Positions 34,675 through 42,244 of a stretch of 55,052 nucleotides of DNA are shown here, in pieces. The number at the start of each line of letters is the position of its first letter. Position 1 is the first letter of the stretch. The notes under the pieces were generated by a model. It saw only the letters and a list, made by a program, of their open reading frames with translations. It was not told where the DNA came from and searched no databases. A program made the position numbers and the translations under genes. Source of the stretch: a virus; the IMG/VR virus record IMGVR_UViG_3300045993_000305, positions 1 through 55,052 of that record. One strand, written 5' to 3'.

Positions 34675-36942
34675 TCAAATGCCCGTCCCCATCTTCAGCT
34701 TGGTGTCCATCTCGCTGTTGAACATCTGCGCCTCGACGTCCTTGCCGATCTTGATGCCGGCGAGCCGCGCCTGCGCCTGTTCGAGCGATATCTTCTGGTC
34801 GGACGCGATGCGGGCGACCGCGATGCGCTCCTGACTTTCGGTCTGCCGGTTGCGCGCGTCGATCTCGGCCTGCTTCATCGCCAGCTTGGCTTGCTCCAGA
34901 TTCGGGTCCGGGCCAGCCGGTCCTGCCTGCGCTCCCTGCGCTCCGGCCGCCTGCGCCGCAGCCGCCTGCTGTTGCTGGTCGAGGTTCTTCTTGATCTCCT
35001 CGTCGGGCAGGATGATGTCCTGAATCCGCTTGGCCTTCAGCGCCTGCTGGTACAGCTTCTTCATGTCGGTGTACGGCTGCCACGTCGGCTGCATTGCGAT
35101 GGCCATCGCCTCGCTCAGCGCCTGCCCCTGCTGCTCCTTGTCGAGCAGCGTCGAGCTGCCGCGGGCGACCGAGCGGAAGTCGCCCTTGATGTCGTCGCGC
35201 GGGTTGAACTGCATGTTCCACTCGTAGAACTTGTTGATGAGCGGGATCGTCATGTAGTCGTCGAAGAACTTCACGGTGCGCCGGAGCACCACGGTGGACG
35301 CGTTGTACAGCAGGCTCATTCCCTGCGCCGTCTGCGTGATATGCGGGGCCATCTCGCCCTGCATGATGAGAGGCAGCTGGGTCACGTCGTCGGCGAACCT
35401 GATGGCCAGCTGGAGGATGTTGTCGAGCTCCGCCTGATGGCTGTCGATCGAGAACTGAGCGAACACGTCGCCCACTCGCGCCACGTCATCCGCGACGTAC
35501 CACAGCTTCTTGGGCTTCATGTGGTAGTCGCCGTCCGCCGGCGTCACAGCGTTGGCGCGCATCACGGTCTGCGGGCACACGCTCAGGCCCGCGTTGTCGT
35601 GCTTCATGCGCCACGCCGCGTTCACCGAATCTTGCTCGCCGCGCATCAGCCGCGGGATCCCCGTGCCGAACGGCGACGCCTCGTCCTTGTCGCAGTAGCA
35701 GACGTTGAACGGCATCGATCCGCTGTCGAGCGGGTTGATGTCGACCTTCAGCACCTCGCCGCCGCAGATCCAGACCACTCCCATCACGACGTCGGACACG
35801 CCCATCGCGTCGGGCTCCATGTCCACAGCGCGCAGGTCGTCCGCCGTGAGCTCGCCGTAGTACCGCAGGAGCCTGTACCGCTGGTCGATGATGTTGCTCG
35901 TCTCGCTCAGCTGCCGCAGCTCGGTCATCCAGCGCAGCATGTGGACGTTGAACGGCGCCTGCTCCAGCGCCCGCTCCACTGCCGCCGGGATGAAGTTGAA
36001 CCGCTTCGCGTACTTCCTGAACGTCGCCTTGTTCACGAGGTACTGGACGAACGCGAACTCCCAGTCCTCGGGCGCCTCGGAGCTCATGTCCGGGTAGAAG
36101 TTCCAGCAGTCCACCCACTGCAAGCCCGGACGCATGTCGGTGTTCTTCACCAGCGTGCGGACGTAGTCGTACCCATTCGGCTGCCCGTCCACCCCCATCC
36201 GCTCTTGAGGCTTCCATGTCACGCGCCACTCGTCGAGGATCGCCGGGCCCATCACGATGCCCGTGCCCAGCTTGGCCATCTGCTCGATCGCCTTGCGCTG
36301 GACAGCGTTGACGTTCGCCTCGGTCAGTTGGTCCTCGACCTCGCTCTCCATGTCCTCGCACCGCGACGCGGCCTCTTCCTTCACCGCGCGCTCGATGTCC
36401 GTCTGGAGCACCACGTTGTTCTCGGGAGTGGTCGTTGGCTCCAGCGCGCCCGTCTCCGGGTTCGTCGTGCCGGCAACAGCTTCAGGCAGCGCGCCCTTCT
36501 GCGCCTTGCCGACCATCTCCGGCACCGGCGTGTTCTCCATGCCCCAGTTCTTCTCGTCGGTGGGCAGGACCATGTCCATCACTCGCGCGCTGAACGCGTG
36601 GGTCTTGGGCTTGGTGATGTTCAGGAACAGGGCGCAGCTCTCGGCCTCGTCCAGCTCCTTCTCGATGCTCGGATCGTAGCGGCCGTGATACTGCCGCAGG
36701 TCTTCCAGCCAGCGCGTCTCGATGTACTGCCGCTTGATCTCGCTGTCGTTGAACTTCGCGAGGATCATGTGCCCCAGATTCTGGAGCTGCTCCGCGCTGA
36801 CCTGCTTCAGCTTCTCGGCGGCCTCGTGCTGGGCCGGGTTGCTGCCGTCCTCCATGTCGTAGACGACCTCGCCCTGCCCGAACTCGGGCTGCTCGTCATC
36901 GACGAACTGAGGCTCTTGCGTTTCGATCGGTTCAGGCATCAT
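34675..36942 (-). CDS. Portal protein, 755 aa
   Basis: The protein has the layout of large podovirus portals. An N-terminal helical region (IETRWLEDLRQYHGRYDPS, then FLNITKPKTHAFSARVMDMV) precedes the wing domain (WVDCWNFYPDMSSEAPEDWEF). The crown and clip follow (FNVCYCDKDEASPFGTGIPRL, DSVNAAWRMKHDNAG), with the pore helix region (QTAQGMSLLYNASTVVLRRTV). A long helical/coiled-coil barrel ends the protein (from about 655, Gln/Ala-rich). It forms the ring at one capsid vertex through which DNA is pumped. It follows the terminase gene, as expected. The length exceeds siphovirus portals and suits P22- or N4-type ones. Confidence 0.9.
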   Translation of the reverse strand: MMPEPIETQEPQFVDDEQPEFGQGEVVYDMEDGSNPAQHEAAEKLKQVSAEQLQNLGHMILAKFNDSEIKRQYIETRWLEDLRQYHGRYDPSIEKELDEAESCALFLNITKPKTHAFSARVMDMVLPTDEKNWGMENTPVPEMVGKAQKGALPEAVAGTTNPETGALEPTTTPENNVVLQTDIERAVKEEAASRCEDMESEVEDQLTEANVNAVQRKAIEQMAKLGTGIVMGPAILDEWRVTWKPQERMGVDGQPNGYDYVRTLVKNTDMRPGLQWVDCWNFYPDMSSEAPEDWEFAFVQYLVNKATFRKYAKRFNFIPAAVERALEQAPFNVHMLRWMTELRQLSETSNIIDQRYRLLRYYGELTADDLRAVDMEPDAMGVSDVVMGVVWICGGEVLKVDINPLDSGSMPFNVCYCDKDEASPFGTGIPRLMRGEQDSVNAAWRMKHDNAGLSVCPQTVMRANAVTPADGDYHMKPKKLWYVADDVARVGDVFAQFSIDSHQAELDNILQLAIRFADDVTQLPLIMQGEMAPHITQTAQGMSLLYNASTVVLRRTVKFFDDYMTIPLINKFYEWNMQFNPRDDIKGDFRSVARGSSTLLDKEQQGQALSEAMAIAMQPTWQPYTDMKKLYQQALKAKRIQDIILPDEEIKKNLDQQQQAAAAQAAGAQGAQAGPAGPDPNLEQAKLAMKQAEIDARNRQTESQERIAVARIASDQKISLEQAQARLAGIKIGKDVEAQMFNSEMDTKLKMGTGI

Positions 36943-36952
36943 TGTCCTATTG

Positions 36953-38326
36953 TCAGTAGCCCACTCGACGGTTGCCCACGCTGCTCACGCGCGGTGCGTT
37001 GCGAGGCAGCTGGGTGGGCGAGCCGGAGAAGCTGGGGAACGTGATCGTGCTCGCGCTCTTGGCCTTCCAGCCATCTGCCCACTGTCGGATGGCGTCTGCA
37101 TAATTCGATGACCAGTCGTGGACCGGCTCGCTGCTGTACGATCGCGTCGACTCGTTCCACTTCTTGTGGTACGACTCCAGCGCCTCGATCCCGCGCTTGC
37201 ATCCCTCGGCATCGAACGACGCGGTGCCCATGCGGGTGCGCGTCAGGTTGACCGATGTCCACACGTCTGGCGTCCGATCGACCCGCACTAGGTCGCGCAT
37301 GCCGAGCCCGAACATCTGGTCCCACACGTTCGCGCCAAGCGGGTTCGACTTGCTGGCCAGCGTGACGTTCTTGCAGTCGTGCGGCAGGTGGTGGTGGCCG
37401 TACAGGTAGCCGCGCTCCTTCAGGTAGCGGACGAAGTGCGGCACGCTCTCGCCGGCCTCCTCGTACGCGTGGATGAAGCGGTCCTCGCCTTGCACCTGCT
37501 GGTGGAACCAGATCGCCGTCGTGTCGCTGTGCCCGATGTCCCAGAACGTGTTGACCGGGTGCCGCGGATCGTACGGGAAGCGCCCGATGCGGCCGGCTGC
37601 CCGGGCGGCTGCCAGCGCCTGCCCAAAGATGCTGCCCTGACGCACGCCTTCCCACGAGCAGAAAAACTCTTGGTCGACCATGTCGTCGTCCATGCCGGAG
37701 TCGCGCTCGGCCTGAATCGCCTCGGGCGGGATCAGGCGCGTGTCGGTCACCGACAGGAGCTCAGAGAACCAGTCCGGGTTCTTCTCCGCCATCCGGTACA
37801 GCGTGTGCCCGTGATTGCGGCCGCGCGGCGTGTAGATGAACACCGCCCAGCCACCGTTCTCGGTCAGGATCGGTCGCAGGTAGTCCCACGCCGCCGGGTT
37901 GCCCACGCTGTACTCGCTGAACGTGACGCCCACATAGTTGGTGCCCACGAGGCTGTTGTAGTTGTCCGACCCCGCGACGCCCCATGTCGAGCCGTTCTTG
38001 AGCTCGATGAACATTTCCTGATCCACCGTGCGCGCCCGCAGAGCGATTGGGAACACCTGATCGATCACGCGCCTACCCTGCTTGTCGATCGCCAGCCAGA
38101 TTGCCTTCCGCGCTTGCGCGGCCTCGGGCAGCATGTGCAGGTAGCTCCCAACGCGCTGGTGGGCGGCGACGCACGTCCAGTTGAGCGCCGTCGAGTCCTT
38201 ACCCGCGCGCCGGTGCCACACTGCCACCGCCCGGAGCCCGCCGGCTGCCATGTAGTTCCAGAAGCCCAGCTGGTGCTCGCGAGGATCCCAGTCGTTGGGA
38301 ACCGTCAGTCGAGTCGGCTCAGCCAA
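36953..38326 (-). CDS. terL: Terminase large subunit
   Basis: The 457-residue packaging motor shows an ATPase domain with the Walker A-like WHRRAGKDS (residues 37-45). A Walker B-like VGVTFSEYS follows, where the usual acidic pair is Ser-Glu. The coupling motif is FIYTPRGRNHGH. The C-terminal nuclease domain has TFWDIGHSDTTAIWF with its metal-binding Asp pair and a later DWSSNYADAIR acidic site. It cuts concatemeric DNA and pumps it through the portal. It is followed by the portal gene, and its start overlaps a small upstream gene by eight bases. The packaging mode cannot be judged from this alone. Confidence 0.94.
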   Translation of the reverse strand: MAEPTRLTVPNDWDPREHQLGFWNYMAAGGLRAVAVWHRRAGKDSTALNWTCVAAHQRVGSYLHMLPEAAQARKAIWLAIDKQGRRVIDQVFPIALRARTVDQEMFIELKNGSTWGVAGSDNYNSLVGTNYVGVTFSEYSVGNPAAWDYLRPILTENGGWAVFIYTPRGRNHGHTLYRMAEKNPDWFSELLSVTDTRLIPPEAIQAERDSGMDDDMVDQEFFCSWEGVRQGSIFGQALAAARAAGRIGRFPYDPRHPVNTFWDIGHSDTTAIWFHQQVQGEDRFIHAYEEAGESVPHFVRYLKERGYLYGHHHLPHDCKNVTLASKSNPLGANVWDQMFGLGMRDLVRVDRTPDVWTSVNLTRTRMGTASFDAEGCKRGIEALESYHKKWNESTRSYSSEPVHDWSSNYADAIRQWADGWKAKSASTITFPSFSGSPTQLPRNAPRVSSVGNRRVGY

Positions 38327-38540
38327 GAGCTTGGACCCTCTGGGTCAGCACCACCTGATAGCCGCCCATGTGCTTCAGCTGGAGCTCCAGCAGGGCGCGC
38401 TGGTTGAGCGTCAGCTCCACGCCTTCCGGCTGGACGCGCAGGAACGCGGCGAGCTTCTCGATGCGATCGGACAGATCGATAAGCTCGCTGAACATCCGCA
38501 GCTCGTGTGCTTCGTATGGTCCCACTCTCTTGCCCATCAT
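38319..38540 (-). CDS. Small helical protein (crAss001_48-like), 73 aa
   Basis: Two adjacent ATGs (38540 and 38537) could start it, with AAAGGGGGG directly upstream; the second has the better spacing. The product carries the pattern HELRMFSELIDLSDRIEKLAAFL followed by LTLNQRALLELQLKHMGGYQVVL. This resembles small phage proteins labelled crAss001_48-related, which have an amphipathic helix pair with E-x-x-D-L-x-x-R-I-x-K-L. It overlaps both terminase genes. Function unknown. Confidence 0.65.
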   Translation of the reverse strand: MMGKRVGPYEAHELRMFSELIDLSDRIEKLAAFLRVQPEGVELTLNQRALLELQLKHMGGYQVVLTQRVQALG

Positions 38541-39073
38541 CCCCCCTTTGGGTTGGCGGGCCCAGAGATGTCCTTGCTGGGCGCCGTGTACTGCTTGATC
38601 TCAACGACGATGCCGCCGGCAACCGTCGCATCCACGCTCTGGAGCCTCGCGTGCTCGTACGGTGCCACGTCCTTCGCCGCCTGCTGGGCGATGCCAACGT
38701 GCCGGCCCGCCTCCATCCTCAGCTCGTTGGCTGTCTTCCTGAAGCTCTCCATCACGTCGCCGTCGGTCGCAGCCGCGGCAAGCGCATCGAGCTCCCGGGC
38801 CTCGGCCGCCTTTGCGTGCGCGCTCTCCCACGCCATCCGCATCGTCGTCAGGAGCAAGTCCTTCGCGCTGATGCCCTCTGGGGCCACCACAGGCGCGTCG
38901 CCCTTCATTGCCAGTCCGGTGGACGCCAGAGCGAGCGCCCCAGCCACCACAGCCTGCGATACGGGCCCGCGCTTGCCGGCGCCCTTCAGCTTCGTCTTCG
39001 CGCCCTTCGGGCGTCCAGATCCGGGGCGAAAGCCGCCGCGGCCCTGTCGTTTGGTTTCCCCGGGGGTTTCCAT
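38537..39073 (-). CDS. Probable terminase small subunit, 178 aa
   Basis: A basic N-terminus RGGFRPGSGRPKGAKTKLKG is the classic DNA-binding lead-in of phage small terminases and related proteins. A helical core follows (about residues 45-145: KDLLLTTMRMAWESAHAKAAEA, SFRKTANELRMEAGRHVGIAQQAA). The C-terminal strand VEIKQYTAPSKDIS could contact the large subunit. It sits just upstream of terL. A strong AAAAAGGAG ribosome site precedes the ATG. The HTH cannot be shown by eye, so the call rests on motif plus position. Confidence 0.68.
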   Translation of the reverse strand: METPGETKRQGRGGFRPGSGRPKGAKTKLKGAGKRGPVSQAVVAGALALASTGLAMKGDAPVVAPEGISAKDLLLTTMRMAWESAHAKAAEARELDALAAAATDGDVMESFRKTANELRMEAGRHVGIAQQAAKDVAPYEHARLQSVDATVAGGIVVEIKQYTAPSKDISGPANPKGG

Positions 39074-39207
39074 GCGCTCCTTTTTGGTGCGTTCGAGAGG
39101 AGAATCAGACCCAGATCTGATATTCGATTGATATGGGTTGAATTGCGCCAGATTCTGGGTGATTTCCAGACTGATGCGATTAAGGCGCCAATCGTCTCAT
39201 TGGACGA

Positions 39208-39225
39208 CCCCGGGTTCCCCCGGGG
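39208..39225 (-). promoter_or_regulatory. GC hairpin in the gap before the small-terminase gene
   Basis: CCCCGGG pairs with CCCGGGG around a four-base loop, between the 72-residue membrane gene and the probable small-terminase gene. No T-run follows on the minus strand. It may lower or stabilise transcription into the packaging genes. The remaining 130 bases of this gap show no gene; an AT-rich patch around 39119-39140 might hold a weak promoter. Confidence 0.4.
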
Positions 39226-39234
39226 CCGCGTTGC

Positions 39235-39453
39235 CTACCTGAACCTGAACCAAGACCTCGATTCGCCGCCTTCAACGAAGACCAGCAAGAGCGCGATCAG
39301 GAACACCACCGACACAACGGCGATAGCTCCTCGCAGGAACTTGTTGAAGGGGTCGGGGATCTTGAGGAAATCCACCAGCCACCACAACAGCCACGCGATG
39401 CCACCCACTGCCGCCGTGCGAATCACAAAGTCTACGAACACCGATACGTTCAT
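39235..39453 (-). CDS. Two-segment membrane protein (holin candidate), 72 aa
   Basis: The product has two strong membrane segments (about residues 10-30, FVIRTAAVGGIAWLLWWLV, and 43-62, AIAVVSVVFLIALLLVFV). They are joined by a short loop with DFLKIPDPFNKFLRG, and a charged C-terminal tail (EGGESRSWFRFR) follows. Size and topology fit a class II holin, but the gene lies near terminase, away from the endolysin. It could equally be an unrelated phage membrane protein. Confidence 0.6.
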   Translation of the reverse strand: MNVSVFVDFVIRTAAVGGIAWLLWWLVDFLKIPDPFNKFLRGAIAVVSVVFLIALLLVFVEGGESRSWFRFR

Positions 39454-39531
39454 GTCACTACCTCGGTTGGAATGCTCCCGGGATGCCGGGCCAACCCTTC
39501 TGCGTACCGCTCGTTCAGCGGATGCCTCACT

Positions 39532-40008
39532 TCAGTTGCCGAGGGCGCGTCCTGTCGAGCTGCCCCTGACGATTCCGTGTCCCCACAGAGAGAACGGTCT
39601 GAACCAGTCGCGCGGGACGTACATCGTGTCCTGCCAGCCCGTTGCCTGCCCTCGATCGTTGCGCCCGCTCTTGACCACCTTCAGGCCGGGGTCATCCATC
39701 ACTACCGTCCAGAGCGCGCAGTCTGCGAAGTGCAGGGCGTAGAACACCGGGGCGTCTACCTCCTTACCAGCTGCCACCATCCGTTGCCACTTGTCTACGC
39801 TCATGGTGTAGCTGTCGTACGCTTCGCTGTGAACGTATCGTCGCTTCGCCTCCAGCAGTCCCACCCAACGGTGGGCGGAGCGAAGCGCGAAGTCGGTTGC
39901 GCTCAGATCTGGCAGCTCGAACCAGCTGTCGCACTTCAGCACCGGCAGGAACGCGTCTGCGATGATCCGACCGTTGACTCGGTCGACCTCCGTCTCGCGC
40001 CGAGGCAT
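39532..40008 (-). CDS. Possible PD-(D/E)XK-like nuclease, 158 aa
   Basis: The protein begins MPRRETEVDRVNGRIIADAF. It contains SATDFALRSAHRWVGLLEAKRRYVH, which reads like the Asp...Glu-x-Lys pair of restriction-endonuclease-like folds (Asp near residue 39, then E-A-K). It is followed by a Lys-containing helix (MSVDKWQRMV) and a strand that resembles the core after the active site (VFYALHFADCALWTVV). Alternative: a non-catalytic phage protein with chance spacing. Its start overlaps the upstream stop by one base (TAATG). Confidence 0.55.
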   Translation of the reverse strand: MPRRETEVDRVNGRIIADAFLPVLKCDSWFELPDLSATDFALRSAHRWVGLLEAKRRYVHSEAYDSYTMSVDKWQRMVAAGKEVDAPVFYALHFADCALWTVVMDDPGLKVVKSGRNDRGQATGWQDTMYVPRDWFRPFSLWGHGIVRGSSTGRALGN

Positions 40009-40193
40009 TACTCTTGATCGATCAGACGAATCACCTCGTGCATGGGCAGCACGGTGTAGATGGACCCGCTGCCGTTCAGGTTGATGTGGGTGCCTCCGCC
40101 ATGCGCCGGCGGCTCAGGCTCGATGTGCGTGATACGGTACACGTTGATCCAGATCCAGTCGCCGTTCTCGTTTGTGACTTTGATCAGCTTCAT
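40008..40193 (-). CDS. Small beta-rich protein, 61 aa
   Basis: The product MKLIKVTNENGDWIWINVYRI...GGGTHINLNGSGSIYTVLPMHEVIRLIDQE has the strand pattern of FlbD-like small proteins: an N-terminal IKVT strand, W/V-N strands, a glycine turn and a closing helix. That similarity is loose. A candidate promoter lies directly upstream. Phage role unknown. Confidence 0.65.
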   Translation of the reverse strand: MKLIKVTNENGDWIWINVYRITHIEPEPPAHGGGTHINLNGSGSIYTVLPMHEVIRLIDQE

Positions 40194-40214
40194 GCTCCCC
40201 TCCGGGTAATGTGC

Positions 40215-40242
40215 GTTATATGTGACATTAGGTGCGCTTTAA
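40215..40242 (-). promoter_or_regulatory. Candidate sigma-70 promoter
   Basis: On the minus strand TTAAAG (40237-40242) lies 16 bases before TATAAC (40215-40220), about 20 bases upstream of the 61-residue gene. It falls in the only AT-rich gap of this small-gene cluster, which makes it a plausible start for transcription into the packaging genes. Confidence 0.45.
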
Positions 40243-40268
40243 GCCTCTTTTGTGCAACATAGCTTGCG

Positions 40269-40451
40269 TTACACGGCTCGGTAGATGAAGCTCCAGCTGC
40301 CCGAACCGTCGAAGTTGGTGGTGTGGATCCCCTTGCGGTGTATCCACTCCAGCCACACCCACTGCGAGCGCCCGAAAATCGCCACCGGGTACCACGCGAA
40401 CCACGGGTGCCAGAACTTGCGATCGACCGTGAGCTTGCGCTTGAATCTCAT
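40269..40451 (-). CDS. Small Trp-rich protein, 60 aa
   Basis: ATG at 40451 follows GGAGGGGAC and overlaps the upstream stop by four bases. The product is basic at the N-terminus (MRFKRKLTVDRKFW) and unusually rich in tryptophan and phenylalanine (HPWFAWYPVAIFGRSQWVWLEWIH). It ends in a Gly-Ser-Trp strand. No family is recognised; it may be peripheral to membranes or a compact beta protein. Confidence 0.6.
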   Translation of the reverse strand: MRFKRKLTVDRKFWHPWFAWYPVAIFGRSQWVWLEWIHRKGIHTTNFDGSGSWSFIYRAV

Positions 40452-40636
40452 GTCCCCTCCTTGAGCGCGGCGCGGCACTTGATTACCAGCGGATCGATCT
40501 CTGGGTCATGGCTTTGCTCTCCGATCATTTCCGCAAGCGCATCCGTCACTTCCAGCAGCAACTCCCGCAGCGCCTCGCGCTCTGCCCGTACCGCCGCGAT
40601 AGCTTCGGAGGCTTGCCGCATCAGCGTCGCGCTCAT
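40448..40636 (-). CDS. Small coiled-coil protein, 62 aa
   Basis: ATG at 40636 overlaps the previous stop (ATGA). The product is almost entirely helical and acidic (MSATLMRQASEAIAAVRAER, ELLLEVTDALAEMIGEQ), ending in KCRAALKEGT. Short coiled-coil proteins of this type are frequent in phage accessory clusters. Function unknown. The frame is open farther upstream, but that part overlaps the next gene. Confidence 0.62.
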   Translation of the reverse strand: MSATLMRQASEAIAAVRAEREALRELLLEVTDALAEMIGEQSHDPEIDPLVIKCRAALKEGT

Positions 40637-40863
40637 CGCGCCAACCCGCTCTGGATGCGCTGCCACAGCAGGGCGCAGTATTTCACGTCCATCTCGTGCT
40701 CGTGCGCCTTCACCGCCGCTCTGACCGCGGTCGCGTCCTTGAACGCGTACCACCAGTTGTCCACCGCCTCGGATGGAGTGTTGCCCCAAGCAGAGAACAT
40801 GCGATCGGCGCTATACCAGCAGCACCTCCACAGTCTCCCCATCTTCTTCACCCGGGGCTTCAT
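40633..40863 (-). CDS. Hypothetical basic protein, 76 aa
   Basis: ATG at 40863 overlaps the end of the upstream gene. The product MKPRVKKMGRLWRCCWYSAD...SAWGNTPSEAVDNWWYAFKDATAV is rich in Trp and Cys. It then has a helical C-terminal half with AHEHEMDVKYCALLWQRI. The G-x-T/S-P-x-E-A-x-x-N-W pattern (short strand, then helix) recurs in small phage proteins of the HicB/DUF1902 shape. No partner toxin is present. Role unknown. Confidence 0.62.
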   Translation of the reverse strand: MKPRVKKMGRLWRCCWYSADRMFSAWGNTPSEAVDNWWYAFKDATAVRAAVKAHEHEMDVKYCALLWQRIQSGLAR

Positions 40864-41051
40864 TGCTTGCCTCGCCGCGTCCTGCGGGTGGGCGCGAGAC
40901 GATCGGACGTGTCGGCGATCATCTGCGTCACGCGCTCGGACCACTCAGTGGCCCGGTCTACTGCGACGGCGGCGTTGTGCTTTGCTCGCCCCAGCTGGTA
41001 CGCCTGCAACAGCCCAACGCCCAGCCCTTCACCCTGTCTTGGTTGCTCCAC
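40860..41051 (-). CDS. Hypothetical protein, 63 aa
   Basis: The preferred start is GTG at 41051, with GGAGGG nine bases before it; an ATG at 41075 would extend it by eight residues. It overlaps the upstream gene by 23 bases. The helical core reads AYQLGRAKHNAAVAVDRATE, then SERVTQMIADTS, and the C-terminus is very basic (RLAPTRRTRRGKQ). No family is known. Confidence 0.5.
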   Translation of the reverse strand: MEQPRQGEGLGVGLLQAYQLGRAKHNAAVAVDRATEWSERVTQMIADTSDRLAPTRRTRRGKQ

Positions 41052-41271
41052 TGCCACCCTCCGATGGTGCTGCATTCACTCTGCTCGCAGACTCCAGCGC
41101 CGCAAGTGCGACGCCGGCTGCGCTCAGGCCCGGCGGATAGCCGGAGATCACGATCAGCGCCGCGCGCATGATGTCGCACTTTTCCTCTGCCACGTCTGCC
41201 CGGCGCCGGTGCCTGCCCGCTACCTCCAGCCAGTGCCCGGCGCGCGTCTCGGTTGCCGTGATGACGTTCAC
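41029..41271 (-). CDS. Hypothetical helical protein, 80 aa
   Basis: ATG at 41271 overlaps the previous stop by four bases. The product MNVITATETRAGHWLEVAGR...EEKCDIMRAALIVISGYPPGLSAAG is helical with a central hydrophobic stretch and a Gly/Ser-rich end. Overlap with neighbours supports coding; function unknown. Confidence 0.58.
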   Translation of the reverse strand: MNVITATETRAGHWLEVAGRHRRRADVAEEKCDIMRAALIVISGYPPGLSAAGVALAALESASRVNAAPSEGGSGATKTG

Positions 41272-41687
41272 TCAGGCTGCCCGGGTTGACGCGGACACTT
41301 GGCGGGAGCGACGACGACATCGCGCCCCATCGCCGCGCCCCAGTTCACGATGATTTGGTCGATCTCAGACTCGCGCCTGTCGGCCGCGGCCTGCGCCTCG
41401 TCCTCATCGATGCCCGGGTCGTTCAGGTCTTCCTCTTCGCCGGTGTCGTAGTCCACCGCCTCTCCGTCGGGGCTGAACTCGATGACCAGCTTGCCGCGAT
41501 CAGGGAGCAAACCCATCCGCCCCAGCTCGCGCAGGTGCAGCTCCAGCAGCGCGTTGCGGACGATTTCCTTCGACCGCGGGTAGTCCTGTTCGGCGCCGCT
41601 GTCCATCAGCGCGGTCAGCAACAGGATCCGGTCGGAACTCAGCTGCTCGATGCGCTCGCCTTTGTCAAAGTCTTTGATATCGCTCAC
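41268..41687 (-). CDS. Hypothetical acidic protein, 139 aa
   Basis: This is the first gene of the leftward block, with a GTG start. The product is acidic, with a helical core (SSDRILLLTALMDSGAEQD, SKEIVRNALLELHLRELGRM). A strand and acidic stretch follow (KLVIEFSPDGEAVDYDTGEEEDL), then a C-terminal helix. An extended -10 promoter lies 69 bases upstream, so it is probably one of the first messages of this block. Role unknown; acidic phage proteins of this size are often host-inhibitor candidates (inference). Confidence 0.65.
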   Translation of the reverse strand: MSDIKDFDKGERIEQLSSDRILLLTALMDSGAEQDYPRSKEIVRNALLELHLRELGRMGLLPDRGKLVIEFSPDGEAVDYDTGEEEDLNDPGIDEDEAQAAADRRESEIDQIIVNWGAAMGRDVVVAPAKCPRQPGQPE

Positions 41688-41728
41688 AATTCCCTCCAGA
41701 GTTGGTTTCGATGCCGACCGACGAACGG

Positions 41729-41758
41729 TTGTACGCTGTCAAGCTCGACTGATATATT
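41729..41758 (+). promoter_or_regulatory. Candidate rightward promoter
   Basis: TTGTAC (41729-41734) and TATATT (41753-41758) are separated by 18 bases and point toward the plus-strand gene at 41809. They overlap the leftward extended -10 element, making a compact divergent promoter region. Confidence 0.45.
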
Positions 41759-41764
41759 ATAGCA
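41756..41764 (-). promoter_or_regulatory. Extended -10 promoter, start of leftward block
   Basis: On the minus strand the sequence is TGCTATAAT, and the 12-mer AAGTGCTATAAT is identical to the ssb promoter. It precedes the gene starting at 41687 and would drive the accessory and packaging genes. The 120-base gap from 41688 to 41808 holds only this divergent promoter pair. Confidence 0.7.
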
Positions 41765-41808
41765 CTTGTAGCAGATAGCGTCCCTCACACCCCCACTAGG
41801 AGCCCAAG

Positions 41809-42177
41809 ATGTCTAACGCCACGTTCACTCCCGCCTCGATCAGCTTCTACCCGCAATCGAACCTCTGTGTCGTCGGATCCAACCCGGAGATGGCCGACAT
41901 CGACAACCCCCGCGGCGACATCATCCGCGAGGTGTGGTACATCGTCGCCGCCAACGAGAACGGCGACACCCGCGAGTCAGGCTCGTTCGGCGATCACGAG
42001 TGGTCCCGCGTTGACGCCGAGAAGACCGCCGTCGCGCTCTCGATCCGCTCCCAGTCCCTCGGCAAGCTCCCCGTCGGATTCGACGACTGGCGCGACGGCC
42101 GCCCGCAGTACGGCTCCTCCGCCTACCTGATGTACGGCGCCGACGACGACATCGAATGGGAGCGCCAAGCCGCCTGA
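41809..42177 (+). CDS. Hypothetical protein, plus-strand island 1, 122 aa
   Basis: ATG at 41809 follows the leader AGGAGCCCAAG. The product begins MSNATFTPASISFYPQSNLC and has a beta-rich first half (IIREVWYIVAANENGDTRES). It then has a helix and a Gly/Ser/Tyr tail with an acidic end (DDDIEWERQAA). Codons end mostly in C or G. Function unknown. It runs against the surrounding late genes, so it is probably expressed at a different time, perhaps early. Confidence 0.7.
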   Translation: MSNATFTPASISFYPQSNLCVVGSNPEMADIDNPRGDIIREVWYIVAANENGDTRESGSFGDHEWSRVDAEKTAVALSIRSQSLGKLPVGFDDWRDGRPQYGSSAYLMYGADDDIEWERQAA

Positions 42178-42181
42178 CTGG

Positions 42182-42238
42182 ACCCACCGTCGAGGGGCTG
42201 CGCGCCCCTCCGCAGTGCGCCCCGCACTTCAACAGGAG
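42182..42238 (+). repeat. Structured intergenic repeat, copy 1
   Basis: This element follows a stop codon and precedes the gene at 42245. It contains two hairpins: GAGGGGC/GCCCCTC (42192-42198 with 42204-42210) and AGTGCG/CGCACT (42214-42219 with 42223-42228). It ends in CAACAGGAG, which contains the ribosome site. A second copy lies at 48333-48387. Two base pairs in the first stem differ between copies but keep pairing, evidence for selection on RNA structure. Confidence 0.75.
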
Positions 42239-42244
42239 CCCAAG

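Noticed and set aside
34528-37044. 838-codon open frame antisense to the portal gene
   Set aside because: The long frame is a by-product of GC-rich codons. Its translation is Arg/Leu/His-rich with no domain, and the portal on the other strand is unambiguous.
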